64,000 nt of DNA from Chionoecetes opilio (GCA_016584305.1 JACEEZ010024149.1:48810-112809), one strand, 5' to 3'; positions 46,761-58,960 are shown, counted from the stretch's first letter. The notes: generated by a model from the letters alone, not told the origin. Program-made: numbers and translations.

Positions 46761-47889
46761 CCTTTTTCCGGGTGACGTTCAAGAAAACAAAAAATTTATG
46801 GGGGGGAAAAGGGCAAAAGATTCTACACAGTGGTTATCGGGGGGAGAAATACTGTAATTACAGATAACGGACCAAGTAAACCCCTTAGATGTACTTTTCA
46901 AAGCAGGGGCATACCTTAAAAACCACGAACAAAAATATACAGGTTAATGACACGACAGGACAATTTTTAAAACTGGTGAAAAAAAATGATAAGTTTTATC
47001 GGGCTGACGTTTAGGGCCTAGCTGCGCCCGTAGTATTTTTTTTGCGGGAAAATTTCCCCTGAAATAGGCACAAATTACCCTTTAAATTTGTACTTTTAAA
47101 TTGGGCAGGGCTTAACTTTGGGCCCAAACACTAATATACAAAAAATGGAATGACTTTGGTGATAGGAGACCCGTGGGCGGGTGAAAAATCACTTTCTCGA
47201 GTTTTTTAAACTTTTAAACCCAAAGACGTTGTTTTTTCAAATTTTTAAAAATTAGGAAATCAAAACCAGCCGGGAAAAACTTTTTCCCCGGTTTTGTTTT
47301 CTTTTGGGCTCCAATTTTGGTTCTTAGAGTTTCTTTAAACACTTGTTTGAGAACGTGAAAATTTTTGGAACTCCGCCAACGGAGACGAGAGTACCAAAAA
47401 CCCTTCACCATCACCCCAAATTTAAACCAAAAACATCGCAAGATATCAAATTTAAGGGCTTCCCTTACGGGTTGACGGACAAAACAATTTAATGTGTGGG
47501 TAGAGGGCTGATAGGAAATTGGGGGAAATGACTACATTGGGGTTGAAAAAAAATTTCTTTAAAAACAAGGGCCCCACGGTAAAATTTGCCCCAAATGTTG
47601 GGCTCTAGGGTGTTATATTTTACTTTTTTTCCCCCTTCCCACATCTTTTTTGATTTAATGAGTCCCGGTTTCCTTACTTTGCCTACATGGCCGAAAAAAA
47701 ATTTTCCCGGTTTTTTGAGAAAAACTAAGTCTAGTAGGGGTTGGTTTTTGGGGTTCCGGGTCAGGTCAGGTTGGTTAGTCCCACAGCCCAATTTTTGGGC
47801 CCTTTTGAGGGGGGGGGGCAAAGGTTAGGTTTCTGTAGGGGTTTTGTCATTTTAAAATAAAGGCTCAACCCCCCTATCTTTTTCTTCTT

Positions 47890-48115
47890 TTTTGTAGAAA
47901 ACCAAGCTTGGGGGACATGGGGGAAACCGGGGTTTTTGGGGGGGGGAAGCACACATAAAAAAGGGAAAAATTTTGGGCCCCCGAAAAGTCATGAACGGGA
48001 AATTTCCCTAGCTTATGGATTTTTTTTTGGGGGGTCATTTTTTTCCTTATGTTGTGCCCCCCCCCAAACCCCAAAAACCCCGGTTTCCACCAGTCTCCAA
48101 CTTTTTTGGCTATAA
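47890..48115. repeat. Degraded inverted repeat related to the 54.5-57.3 kb fold-back
   Basis: Left arm AAGCTTGGGGGACATGGGGG and CCGGGGTTTTTGG is mirrored by the right arm CCAAAAACCCCGGTTTCCAC; the corresponding strings at 55160-55200 are AAGCTTGGGGACCTGGGGGA and GGGATTTTTGGC. Confidence 0.5.
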
Positions 48116-48164
48116 AAGAAGAAGATAGGGGGTGAAGCCCTTGTTTTTTAAGATTTACCATATA

Positions 48165-48365
48165 TTTTAAAATTTTAATATATATATATTATTATATTAT
48201 TTATTTTTATATATATTTTTAATATATTTTTTTATTTTATAATATAATATATTTTATTATATTTTATATTTTAAAATATATATATATTAAAAAATTTTAA
48301 ATATATATATATAAAATATATATATATATATATTTTATATATAATTTTATGTATATATTAGGGGT
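48165..48365. repeat. TA/TTTA-rich low-complexity DNA
   Basis: Almost only A and T, with (TA)n runs. Confidence 0.85.
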
Positions 48366-50539
48366 TGTATTTCTGTATTTTTTTGGTTATATTAGTAGTT
48401 TTTTAAAGAAGGATTAAGGGGAAATTTTTTTGGTGTCCCTGTTTTTTTAAATTGTTGACATATAAAAAAAGGGTTTTAAATGAGGGGTATCTTCCTCGCT
48501 TTGACGAAAAAAATTTTTGGGGGAAGGATGCGGGGTTTTAAAATTATCCGATTTACCCGGGGAACTTTTGCATATAACAAATTGTGGTCTTAAAAAATAA
48601 AGGTAAAAAAGGTTTCCCTTTTTTCCGACAATTCCGGTATCGTTGAATTTTTGTCCGTTACTTTCTGACGAAAGTTCGAAACACTTAAAATACATCCAGC
48701 CATCAAAAATTCCCAAAACCGAATACAGGGAAATTAAAAAACATCAAAACCGCCCCAAAAACGCATATACTGAACCTTATTCGGAAAGCAGGGATTTTAA
48801 CCGTACTGGAAAGAAAAAGGTTAAAGCCGATATTTTTTTTATAAAAAGGCCCGTAAAAGGGGGGTTTTGTGTGTATCCCACAAAACTTTGAAAAAGAAAT
48901 ACAGGAGAAATCAGTGAAAATTTTCCCCAATCGTGGGTTTTGGTTTACATTAATAGGATTATTTTTATTTTTTAAAGAGTTTTTTCCCTGCATATGGGAA
49001 ATACAAAATTATAAAACTTTTATGAAAATTGAAATTTTTTAAATATGAATGTTAATTCGGTATTTATTTTGGCTATTTTTTGGTTTGGGAAATTATCTGA
49101 CCAATCATATTAAAACGGGCCCCTTTGTGCATTAAAAATTTTGGGGTTTTTAAATACTTTTTTTTTTTAGGGGTATAGTTGGATTTTTGCTTCTGTTTTT
49201 AAATTTTTTTCTTGTCCTTAAAAATTTTCTATAAAGGTAAAACATCAAAAACATACTTTTTTTTATTTTTCCCCCCCCAAAAAAATTTCCTTGTATATTT
49301 ACCCTGTTCTTTCTATAAATTTTGGAAAATTTATGGGTAACTTTTAGGTGAAACTATAACTGACTTTGTCATGTAGGAACAAACACTCAAAATTTCTGTC
49401 TGCCCCTCTATTTCCTTTCAGGGAAAAGGGTTTTAAAACCCTGAAAATATTTAACACAGTCTATTTTTTCAGGTATGTATGGGGCCGGGTTATAAAAGTG
49501 TTACCCCGACCGAAGATAAAGGAAGAAGACTCTGGGGAGGAGTGAGAGGGGGAGTAAAAAAATAAATAAAAAATTTATTTCTATGAAACCCTTTTTTTTA
49601 ACCTATCAATTTTTAATCACAGATTTTTCTTTTGGCAATATATCTAAAAAAAGAAACTTCTGAAAGTCACGCAAAAAAAAAAAATACATAAAAAGAAAGT
49701 CAAAAGAAACATTAAAAGGAAAATTAAAATTTTAACATTAAAAAATAAGAAAATAAAAGTCAAATTCAAATAATTTTAAAAAACTAATAACATATGCAAC
49801 TGCTATTTTTATTTGGGGGGAAAAAATAAAATTCACTTAGGCTCAATTAAAAATAAATTTTAAAAAGTCAAGACTTTTAAAAAAAATGTAGACCTTTTCC
49901 AATTTTTAAAGATGCATGAAAAGGGAAATTTTTTTCCCTAGTTTTTTAAAGGCCCCCTTTTACAGTGATTTGGGGCTGGCACCAGTCCCGTTCTGGCTCT
50001 TTGGCACATAAAAGGGCTTTTAGCTCCCTTTTTGTACTGGCTTGGTTTTTTCCTGACAAAGGAAAATAAACCACTCCGGAAAACAACCCATTTTACAGCC
50101 TTTTTAAACCCGAGAAACCTTTTCAAAAAATATATCTTTTTTAAATTTTTAACCCTTTTTAAATCTTTTTGATTTGGGGTAAAATTTATTTCCCTTTTAT
50201 CCTTGCCTCCTCCAAAAGCTTTTTTTAGCTGCTATATTTTGAGTTTTTTTAAAACCCAAAAAATAAAATTGAGAAAAGTATTTGTTTTAGTCCATATACC
50301 CATACATTTAATTCATTAAACTGAGGAAAAGAGAGATTAATTTAAAAAGCCAAAAATTAGCCAAGAATGAAAAACAGGGCCCCCCCATTTCCAAGCAAAA
50401 TTTAAATCCAAACCCAACCCCCAAAACGGAAAAAATTTCCCGGGGGCCCCGGGCGGGGGAGGGTGATGGCCCCGTTTAAAAAGAACCCTTATACCTTTAC
50501 CCTTGCCATCAGGTGGGAGGGAGTTTAAAAAAAAAATAA

Positions 50540-50615
50540 GTCACTAATGGGGGAACTCGAACCCCGCCTCCCCTATGATGTCCGTAGTGCCCCCCTCCCT
50601 TTAAACCCTTTCCCC
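50540..50615 (-). repeat. Possible tRNA-derived SINE remnant
   Basis: Minus strand holds a B-box-like GGGGTTCGAGTTCCCCCATT; no convincing A box. Confidence 0.25.
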
Positions 50616-52019
50616 ATTTTAAAAGTCCTTGGTTTTTGGGGGGAAAAAAAAAAATTTAAAGTGAAAAAGGGTATGTGTTTTTGATCCATTCCCCAATAAA
50701 CGTCCCGTCATTATCGTAACTTATTAAAAGGCTTTTTATTCGAACGGTACACTTTCGTCAGTGTGGGTTTTTTTTGTTTTACCCCAATTTTTTCATCCCG
50801 TTAGCGCCCACGGGCGAGCCTCGGAACCACTCCTGTCGCCGTTCTGGCGAGGGACGAAAACCCAGGGGAAAAAGCCGCAAAAAAGCCGTAAGAAGCCGGC
50901 TTCTTAAAGGCTTTTTCCCCACCAAAATTTTTCCCCTTTAAAAACAGTGCAGCGAGTGTAAACTAAGGCAGGGTTTGGGGGCGTCTTAGCCCGCAATTTT
51001 CTCCGTCACCAAACAACAATGGTTTTATAAAGCCCCGTCCAAAACAACCACTCCCACCGGGCGGTTTCTTGCCGTCCCGGGGCTTCCGACGGGGAAACGC
51101 CTTGCCCGGGTTGTGTCCAAAACGAAAGGTTTTTTTTCGGGCGGTCAGCGCGCTTTCCCGATTTCAAAGTGAGAGTCTGTTTTTTGCATATCGGGGGTAC
51201 TCTCACTCGGGGAAAAAAAAATAACCCCAGGAGGTTTTTGAAAAACCCGACCCCAAATATCACTTCATGACCCCTTTCTGCATACCTAAGGGAAGAAAAA
51301 ATACGAAAACCTTTTTTTGTATTTTAAAAAATATAGCAAAAAGAAATTTTGTATAAACATTTTTCCCAAATTTTTTTTCTTTAACCGCTCAAATTTCCCC
51401 CACCATTTTTCCCATTTTAAAATTTGTTTATCACATACTCGTTCAGCTGACTTTTTTTGGGTTTTGGGTGGTATAAAGGTCATAGCAATGCAAAAATTTT
51501 CTTTGATAGTGAAAACTGCCGATAACTTGAAGCTTTGGTTTGGCGCTGGCCGTGAGTGACGGGGATTTTCCGCCCAAAAATTAAACCTGCTGGTGCGGCG
51601 GGGGCGCCGACGGTTTAAAATTTTTCTCGGGCGGCATCGTGTTTCCCCCTCCAAAATTTTGAGTGACAAAAACCCGTTCCCACGGCAAAACCCCCCGACG
51701 GGGGGTGAGTGGTTTTTGTGGACCCGGGGGCTTTTTTGGTTTTTATATTTATATTTTAAAACTGTATATAGTATAAATTTGGGGTGTAAAAATACACTAT
51801 TTATATATTTATTTATTAAAATAGTGGGGTGGGCTATATATTACTATATATATAATGGGGGGGGCTTTGGGGGGAATAGAAATGAAATTTGGGGACAGAA
51901 ACGGGGTTTGCAGATTAATTCTAAACTAATTTAAAAAAACCAGAAAAAAAAAATGTCGTTTTTTCACGATAATTCACATACTGGCTATGATAAAAGTTTG
52001 TGGAGGATGAAAAAGGGGG

Positions 52020-52440
52020 AAAAGGGAAAAAGGAGGGGGAAGAAATAAAAGAAGAAAAAAAAAGAGGGGAAGAGGGGGAGAGAGAGAGAGAGAGGGGGGA
52101 AAAGGGGAAGAGGGGAAAAGAAGGAGAGAGAGAGAGAAGAGAGAGAGAGAGAAGAGAAAAGAGAGGAGAGAGGGAGAAGAGAGAGGAGAGAGAGAGAGAG
52201 AGACTCCCTCGGCGTGTACACTGCACTGTTTACTAGCAGAAATTTCATATCTGGGGAACTCAAGAAGAAAGGGAAAAGGGGGGGAGAAGAAAAAATAGAA
52301 AGAAAAAAAAAAGGGGAGAGAGAGAAGGGGAGAGAGAGGGAGAGGGTGAGAGAGAGAGAGAGGGAGAAGAGAAGAGAGAGAGGAGAGGGGAGAGAGAGAG
52401 AGAGAAGAAAGGAGAGAAGGAAAAGGAGAGAGAGGTGGGG
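52020..52440. repeat. GA-rich microsatellite blocks
   Basis: GAGAGA/GAAAGG tracts at 52020-52202 and 52262-52435, separated by a short unique stretch. Confidence 0.9.
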
Positions 52441-52931
52441 TGTTAGAGAAAACTCGGCGTGGTATACGTATTTTCCCCCCAAATACAGACTTGTGTTCGC
52501 GCGCGGTTTTTGTTAGGTTTTTCTAAGAAGGGTTTTGGGGGTTTTTCCCCTTTTCACGGGCTAAGATGACGCCCAAAAAGCTTTCCTTTGTAATCTTCTT
52601 GGGCCCTGGGTTTAAATATCGGTCTTAGGAGGCCCAAAAGGGGTAGTTTTAAAAGCCCCTTTGAAAATGCCCACCCAGGAGATTAAGGGAGATGCTTGCC
52701 CCTTTACACAGGTATGTCCGGGGGTTATCAAACTTACCATTTTATATTTAGAAAAAATTGAACCTAACCCTAATCGTGTTCACGAGACATTGGGGTGCAT
52801 ACATGATAATTACAGTAAGTCCCCTTTCTAGAATAAAAAAAAATGTTTCGTAAAAAAAATTTGGGGGCATAAACATTTTTTCACTTTTCTGCTTTAAATT
52901 TGCTATTATTTCTTTTTAATTTTTGGGCTTG

Positions 52932-53030
52932 CATTGAATTTCCATTCACTGTCTCGGAATCAACACATTTTTTCCGATTCCGTTGGTATATGACACATAC
53001 CAATGCAAAAAAAAGCAGGTGATAAAAAAT
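52932..53030. repeat. Direct repeat (copy 2 of the pair with 44227-44322)
   Basis: ATTTCCATTCACTGTCTCGG, GGTATATGACACATACCAAT match the first copy. Both may be fragments of one retroelement. Confidence 0.65.
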
Positions 53031-53257
53031 GACAATAACGTAAAACTTGTTCGTCTGACAAAATATCGTCGAGTATCATGGTTGCATGTCCGCCACCCGG
53101 CCCCGATTGCTTCACTCCAACTACCCACTGGGGTAGGGGATGCGCGCTCTAGTGTATAACTCTGTGGGTAGCACCACTGACCAAAACAAAAAACATGGGC
53201 CGGCCAGGGCAGTGGCTGGGTGTTGGCTGCTGGCATGTGATAGCCTATATTACCACC

Positions 53258-53338
53258 TACTACTACTACTACTATTACCACCTACTACTACTATTACCAC
53301 CTACAACTACTATTAACACCTACTACTACTATTACTAA
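53258..53338. repeat. (TAC)n / ACCTACTACTACTATT simple repeat
   Basis: Trinucleotide repeat in clusters. Confidence 0.8.
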
Positions 53339-53397
53339 ACTTCCAACCTAGTGCATCGTCGAACCTTCCAAGTCATTTATTTACGGTGATACACAGA

Positions 53398-53722
53398 CAA
53401 CAGGTGTGTTGCGAGGCCGTACAGGTGTGTAGTGACAGGTGTCTTGCGAGGCCGTACAGGTGTGTAGTGACAGGTGTGTTGCGAGGCCGAACAGGTGTGT
53501 AGTGACAGGTGCCTTGCGAGGCCGTACAGGTGTATAGTGACAGGTGTGTTGCGAGGCCGTACAGGTGTGTAGTGACAGGTGTGTTGCGAGGCCGTACAGG
53601 TGTGTAGTGCCGGTGTCTTGCGAGGCCGTACAGGTGTGTAGTGACAGGTGTGTTGCGAGGCCGTACAGGTGTGTAGTGACAGGTGTGTTGCGAGGCCGTA
53701 CAAGTGTGTAGTGACAGGTGTG
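53398..53722. repeat. 35-bp minisatellite, about 9 copies
   Basis: Unit ACAGGTGTGTTGCGAGGCCG plus TACAGGTGTGTAGTG. The 35-bp unit shifts frame each time, so the minus-strand open frame is accidental. Confidence 0.95.
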
Positions 53723-54244
53723 GTGTATGTGGTAAAGCGAGATGCTAAGAGTGCAGTGTACAGACCTAATGAGCGAACCACCGAGTGTGTGTGTGTCTGA
53801 CCTAATGAGCGAACGCGCAGTTCTCGTCCACTATAACGGCGCTAGCCCCGTACCGCCGCCGCCACGGGTACGGCGCGAGCCACAGTGGTCCATAGAAGCT
53901 ACTCTCGGGGATTACAGGAAGTTTAAATTAATCAAAAACCTTTGGCCTAATCAAAAAACCTTTCTTAATTAGGTGTATTGAATTGAAAGTAGTTAGTTTC
54001 GTACACTGATTTTGAGTATTTTCGTACATACCTGGTGTCGTTTCGTAACTCTAGTAGTCAAGTTCAACTCTGAGCTAGGTGTACGAAACGACTATGGTTT
54101 CATTTAGACTACGAAACAACTTTTGGTAATAATGGACGAGTTTCGCGGTCGTTTTAAGAGACCAACTATTTTTTCTTGGCCTACAATAGGTGCTTGTTGC
54201 AATGGATAGTTTTATTTTGCGCAACCCTCCCCCCCCCCCAAAAA

Positions 54245-54365
54245 AAATAATATTAATGAAACCTAACCTAACCTTATAGGTTTTAATGAAACCTAACCTA
54301 ACCTTAAAGGTTTTAATGAAACCTAACCTAACCTTATAGGTTGTAATGAAACCTAACCTAACTTT
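54245..54365. repeat. CCTAA-containing tandem repeat, about 4 copies
   Basis: Unit of ~36 bp, TAATGAAACCTAACCTAACC plus TTATAGGTTT; each contains two CCTAA telomere-type words. Confidence 0.85.
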
Positions 54366-54456
54366 AACCACAAGGTATACTTTTTTTTCCTTTTTTTTTT
54401 CTTCGCAAAATAAAGCTATCTCCATTAGAACAAGCACCGCTTATTAGGAAGCGCGC

Positions 54457-54543
54457 GGAACGGAAACAGACCTGAGTGCGGTTATGATACAAATGATATA
54501 TGATAATTTGTATCATAACCGCACTCAGGTCTGCTTCCGTTCC
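54457..54543. repeat. Near-perfect 38-bp-arm hairpin
   Basis: Arms 54457-54494 and 54506-54543 match at 37 of 38 positions (core CTGAGTGCGGTTATGATAC), with an 11-nt loop GATATATGATA. No poly-T or other transcription signal was identified. Confidence 0.85.
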
Positions 54544-54548
54544 CCACT

Positions 54549-57344
54549 AATGGACCCCAGACATAACTACGTCACGGTTTGTTTACATCGGTGCATTGTG
54601 GGGATAAGGCGGGGTCGCCGCGGGTGGACCTACGAAGGGAAAACTACGGCGATGGAAGAATTTAGAGTTATTTTGCGCGAAATTGATATTCCAGGTGCTA
54701 TATTACTGTGCTCTGTTCTCGCTGACAACACTATAGAGAAGACCTGAGGTAATGGCTGATATGCAGAGGCTTCTAAACCAAGAAAACAGAGTCATAACAG
54801 AGCCTCGTCAAAAGGTAAGCAACTGGTAGGTACGTAACGTCCCTACCACTTGCTTACTTCTTAATGAGACTCTGCTGTGACTGTTTTCCTGGTTTAGAAG
54901 CCTCTGCACATCAACCATCACCTCAGGTCTTCTCTATGTTGTCAGCGAGCACGGAAATATAGCACCTGGAATATCAATTTCGCCCAAAACAACTCGATTT
55001 TTTTTCATCGTCGTAGTCTTCTCTTTGTAGGTTGTATACATATTCATGGTTATGATAATATTAAAATAAGTTATTAATTGAGTTTCTTTTGTTGTCTTTC
55101 CTCATAATAAGTAGGGTATTATTCTAGTGTTTGCCCATACTCCCCCTCTCCCACAAAACAAGCTTGGGGACCTGGGGGAATGCGGGATTTTTGGCTGGGG
55201 TACAAAATATGCGTCGCAACCACATAGTTTTTGAGTTAGGGGTGTTGTAAAAATTGCCTAGATCTAGGGAAAATTCATTGGATTTCTTCTGAGTCCAGAG
55301 ACGTGTGAACCTGACGATCCTCACAGAATGATGACCGAAGTGTCGAGAACACCCCCAACGGCTAGAAGGTTAGGTTAGATTTGGTTATGTTAGGACAGGT
55401 TAGATTTGGTTAGGTTAGGTTTGATTAGATTTGGTTAGGTTAGTTTAGGTTATATTTGGTTAGGTTAGGTTAATTTTGGTTAGGCAAATTTCTCTAGATA
55501 TAAGGTAATTACCCAAGATCTAGGGAATTTTACCCCCCATACACAACTCTTACATAATGTGTTTCCGACGCATAATTTGTTCCCCACCCGAAAACCCCGC
55601 ATTCCCACAGGTCTCCAAACTTGTTTGGTAACTTGGGGGAAGTGGGAGAGTATGGGCAAACACTATAATTTATATGTGGAGTTTAATATTTAATGTGGGG
55701 TTTCGGGTGGGGAACAAATTATGCGTCGGAAACACATAATTTAAGAGTTGTGTATGGGTGGTAAATTTCCTGGATCTAGGGTAATTACCTTATATCTAGA
55801 GAAATTTGCCTAACCAAAATTAACCTAACCTAACCAAATATAACCTAAACTAACCTAACCAAATCTAATCAAACCTAACCTAACCAAATATAACCTGTCC
55901 TAACATAACCAAATCTAACCTAACCTTCTAGCCATTGGGGGTGTTCTCGACACTTGGGGCATCATTCTGTGAGGATCGTCAGGTTCACATGTCTCTGGAC
56001 TCGGAAGAAATCCAATGAATTTTCCCTAGATCTAGGCAATTTTTACAACACCCATAACTCAAAAACTATGTGGTTGCGACGCATATTTTGTACCCCAGCC
56101 AATAAGCCCGCATTCCCCTAGCCCCCCCGCATTCCCCCCAGCAGGTCTCCAAGCTTGTTTTGTGGGAGAGGGGAAGTATGGGCAAACGTGCACTAGAATA
56201 ATACCGGGAATTTTACCCCCTATACACAACTCTTAAATTATGTGTTTCCAACGCATAATTTGTTCCCCACCCGAAAACCCCGCATTCCCACAGGTCCCCA
56301 AACTTGTTTGGGGGAAGTGGGAGCGTATGGGCAAACACTAGAATTTACCAAATTTCCCTAGATCTAGGGTAATTAACCTTATATCTAGAGAAATTTGCCT
56401 AACCAAAACTAAACTAACCTAACCTAACCAAATATAACCTAAGCTAACCTAACCAAATATAACCAAACCTAACCTAGCCAAATCTAACCTAACCTAACCT
56501 AACCAAATCTAACCTAACCTCCTAGCGGGATGTTGGGGGGGTTCTCGACACTTGGGGCATCATTCTGTGAGGATCGTCAGGTTCACACGTCTCTGGACTC
56601 AGAAGAAATCCAATGAATTTTCCCTAGATCTAGGCAATTTTTACAACACCCCTAACTCAAAAACTATGTGGTTGCGACGCATATTTTGTACCCCAGCCAA
56701 AAATCCCGCATTCCCCCAGGTCCCCAAGCTTGTTTTGTGGGAGAGGGGGAGTATGGGCAAACACTAGAATAATACCCTACTTATTATGAGGAAAGACAAC
56801 AAAAGAAACTCAATTAATAACTTATTTTAATATTATCATAACCATGAATATGTATACAACCTACAAAGAGAAGACTACGACGATGAAAAAAAATCGAGTT
56901 GTTTTGGGCGAAATTGATATTCCAGGTGCTATATTTCCGTGCTCGCTGACAACATAGAGAAGACCTGAGGTGATGGTTGATGTGCAGAGGCTTCTAAACC
57001 AGGAAAACAGTCACAGCAGAGTCTCATTAAGAAGTAAGCAAGTGGTAGGGACGTTACGTACCTACCAGTTGCTTACCTTTTGACGAGGCTCTGTTATGAC
57101 TCTGTTTTCTTGGTTTAGAAGCCTCTGCACATCAGCCATTACCTCAGGTCTTCTCTATAGTGTTGTCAGTGAGAACAGAGCACAGTAATATAGCACCTAG
57201 AATATCAATTTCGCGCAAAAAATAACTCTAAATTCTTCCATCGCCGTAGTTTTCCCTTCGTAGGTCCACCCGCGGCGACCCCGCCTTATCCCCATAATGC
57301 ACCGATGTAAACAAACCGTGACGTAGTTATGGGTAGGGTCCATT
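54549..57344. mobile_element. 2.8-kb nested fold-back element
   Basis: Outer arms mirror each other: AATGGACCC ... ATAACTACGTCACGGTTTG at the left (54549) and its complement at the right (ending 57344), continuing for about 580 bp. Between them a ~550-bp module (CCCATACT, AAGCTTGGGGACC, AAGATCTAGG-type strings) appears as 55127-55670 and inverted at 55690-56205, then a partial forward piece (56208-56336) and another inverted copy (56340-56775). No protein is encoded; the two 66-71 codon frames at 55124 and 56552 are the same module read on opposite strands. Probably a composite of non-autonomous DNA transposons. Confidence 0.7.
55366..55485 (+). repeat. TTAGG-like degenerate array (also inverted at 55806-55925 and 56398-56522)
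   Basis: GGTTAGGTTAGATTTGGTTA type strings, 5-10 bp units related to the arthropod telomere repeat TTAGG. Part of the nested module, hence three copies. Confidence 0.75.
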
Positions 57345-57349
57345 GTTAA

Positions 57350-57935
57350 CAAGTATAAAAAAATATACTTATATCTATATCTACCTATATAAAAAAAAGT
57401 ATACCATATCCACCTATATTTTTTTTTTAACTAGTAGGTGGATGACTGGAGTGGGTAGATGGATTAAGAGTGGATGGGTTGGGTGGGGAGTGGGTGTGGG
57501 TGTGTGTGTGGTGTGGGTGCGTGGGTGTGTGGTGGGTGCGTGCGTGTGTGTGTGGTGGGTGGTGGGTGGGTGCGTGTGTGTGTGTGGTGGGTGCGTGTGT
57601 GTGTGTGTGTGGTGTTACTCACAGGTGGAAAGATTTGCCACTTCCAGGTCCTGGTCTGTTTGTACAGGACATAGCAGCACAGTTTGGCATGACGAGGTGA
57701 TAACACAGCCAGACAGCAAGCACAACTTGGCATGACGAGGCGATAACACCAGATAGACAGTAACGCGAGCCGCAGAAACAAGGCTTTGTTTTGGTTACGA
57801 CAAGATGGCGGACAGTTGGAACCAGTGCTGAGCCAGGCTTCCGCGATCCATGTTATATAGATCAGTGGTGGTGTGTGTGTGTGGTGAAGGTATCAGGTGT
57901 GCACAGCTACGTAAGTCATATTATGTTAATTAATT
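57350..57935. other. GT-rich spacer, no gene recognised
   Basis: TATATC/TATAAA microsatellite at 57353-57412, GTGGGTGTGTGTG at 57478-57612. The remainder is unique without recognisable genes. Confidence 0.6.
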
Positions 57936-57940
57936 AGGTA

Positions 57941-58960
57941 ATGCGCACACACACACACACATTTTTAAACCCATTTAACTGCCACACTGTTTTGGGCCCA
58001 TTACTATTTTTGATTTACATCAACGACTTGGATAGTGGGATTAGCAGTGATATCAGCAAGTTTGCTGATGATACTAAGTTAGGTAGGATTATTGGATCAC
58101 AGTCTGACGTAAACATATTGCAGGGAGACTTAGATAAACTTAACGAGTGGGCAGTCAGATGGCAGATGGAATTTAATATTGATAAATGTAGCGTTATGAA
58201 TGTTGGTAGAAAAAACCCTGGTAATAGATACACCATAAGCAATGTATCGCTGAAAAGATCAGAAGGTGAAAAAGATCTTGGAGTGAGGGTGAGCCCAGAC
58301 CTCCGACCTAGGAAACAATGTATTGAGGCCAGAAATAGAGCTAATAGAGTATTAGGATTCATTACCAGAAGTGTTAAAAGTAGAAGTGCGGAAGTTATTC
58401 TAAAGCTTTATCTGGCTCTAGTCAGGCCTCACCTAGACTATGCAGTTCAGTTTTGGTCTCCATATTACAGGATGGATATAGTGTTGTTAGAAAAAGTGCA
58501 GAGAAGGATGACCAAAATGATACAAGGGATGCGTAACTTTAGTTATGAGAGGAGATTGAAGTTATTACAATTACACTCACTCGAGAGACGCAGAGTAAGG
58601 GGCGATCTGATAGAAGTTTTTAAGTGGATAAAGGGATTTAATAAAGGAGAGGTAGGAAAAGTTCTTACGGCTTTTAACCAGGGTAGAACAAGAAGTAACG
58701 GATTCAAGCTGGAAAAGCGTAGATTTAGAAAGGAAATAGGGAAAAACTGGTTCACAAATAGGGTGGTGAATGAGTGGAATGGTCTCAGTAGACAGGTAGT
58801 TAGTGCGGAGTCATTAGGGAGCTTTAAAGGGGAGCTGGATAAGTTCATGGATGGGGATGAAGGTGGATGTAGGTAGTGTTAGGTGACAGGAACTACCACG
58901 TGTAGGCCTCGCGGCCTCTTGTAGCTTCCTTATTTTCTTATGTTCTTATGTTCTAAACCT
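57941..58960 (+). mobile_element. CR1-like LINE, 5'-truncated
   Basis: Starts inside the RT gene just after a (CA)n run and ends with the 3' UTR GGAACTACCACGTGTAGG, GCCTCTTGTAGCTTCCTTAT and a TTCTTATGTTC octamer tail, the tail type usual for CR1-like elements. A 3' fragment of the same family is at 15573-15650. Confidence 0.85.
57980..58876 (+). pseudogene. CR1-like reverse transcriptase C-terminal part, intact frame
   Basis: A single uninterrupted frame from about 57980 to the TAG at 58874-58876. It shows LGPLLFLIYINDLDSGI (end of the RT palm block), catalytic SKFADDTKLG (about 58050-58080), WQMEFNIDKCSVM, the DLGVRVS block, LYLALVRPHLDYAVQFW, and the C-terminal NRVVNEWNGLSRQVV then SLGSFKGELDKF. 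The N-terminal half of the RT, the endonuclease and ORF1 are missing, so it is non-functional, but the lack of stops in about 300 codons indicates a recent insertion. Confidence 0.85.

Larger units (their letters stand above)
46760..51990. other. Low-confidence, homopolymer-rich block without genes
   Basis: Runs of GGGG, AAAA, TTTT and CCCC follow one another throughout and no reading frame survives. Recognisable pieces are a degraded hairpin at 47890-48115 related to 55130-55670, TA-rich DNA at 48165-48365, a possible tRNA-like B box at 50553, and a TAAGAAGCCGGCTTCTTA palindrome near 50890. The base pattern resembles an unpolished consensus. Confidence 0.55.

Noticed and set aside
47489..52226. 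Several 60-130 codon frames
   Set aside because: Located in homopolymer-rich sequence of doubtful quality, without recognisable domains or consistent codon use.
53377..53781. His/Cys/Thr-rich minus-strand frame, possible zinc-binding repeat
   Set aside because: Arises from a 35-bp minisatellite, with three different frames in rotation.
55124..56767. Duplicate 66-71 residue protein on both strands
   Set aside because: The two frames are the arms of an inverted repeat; no family motif and no further conservation.
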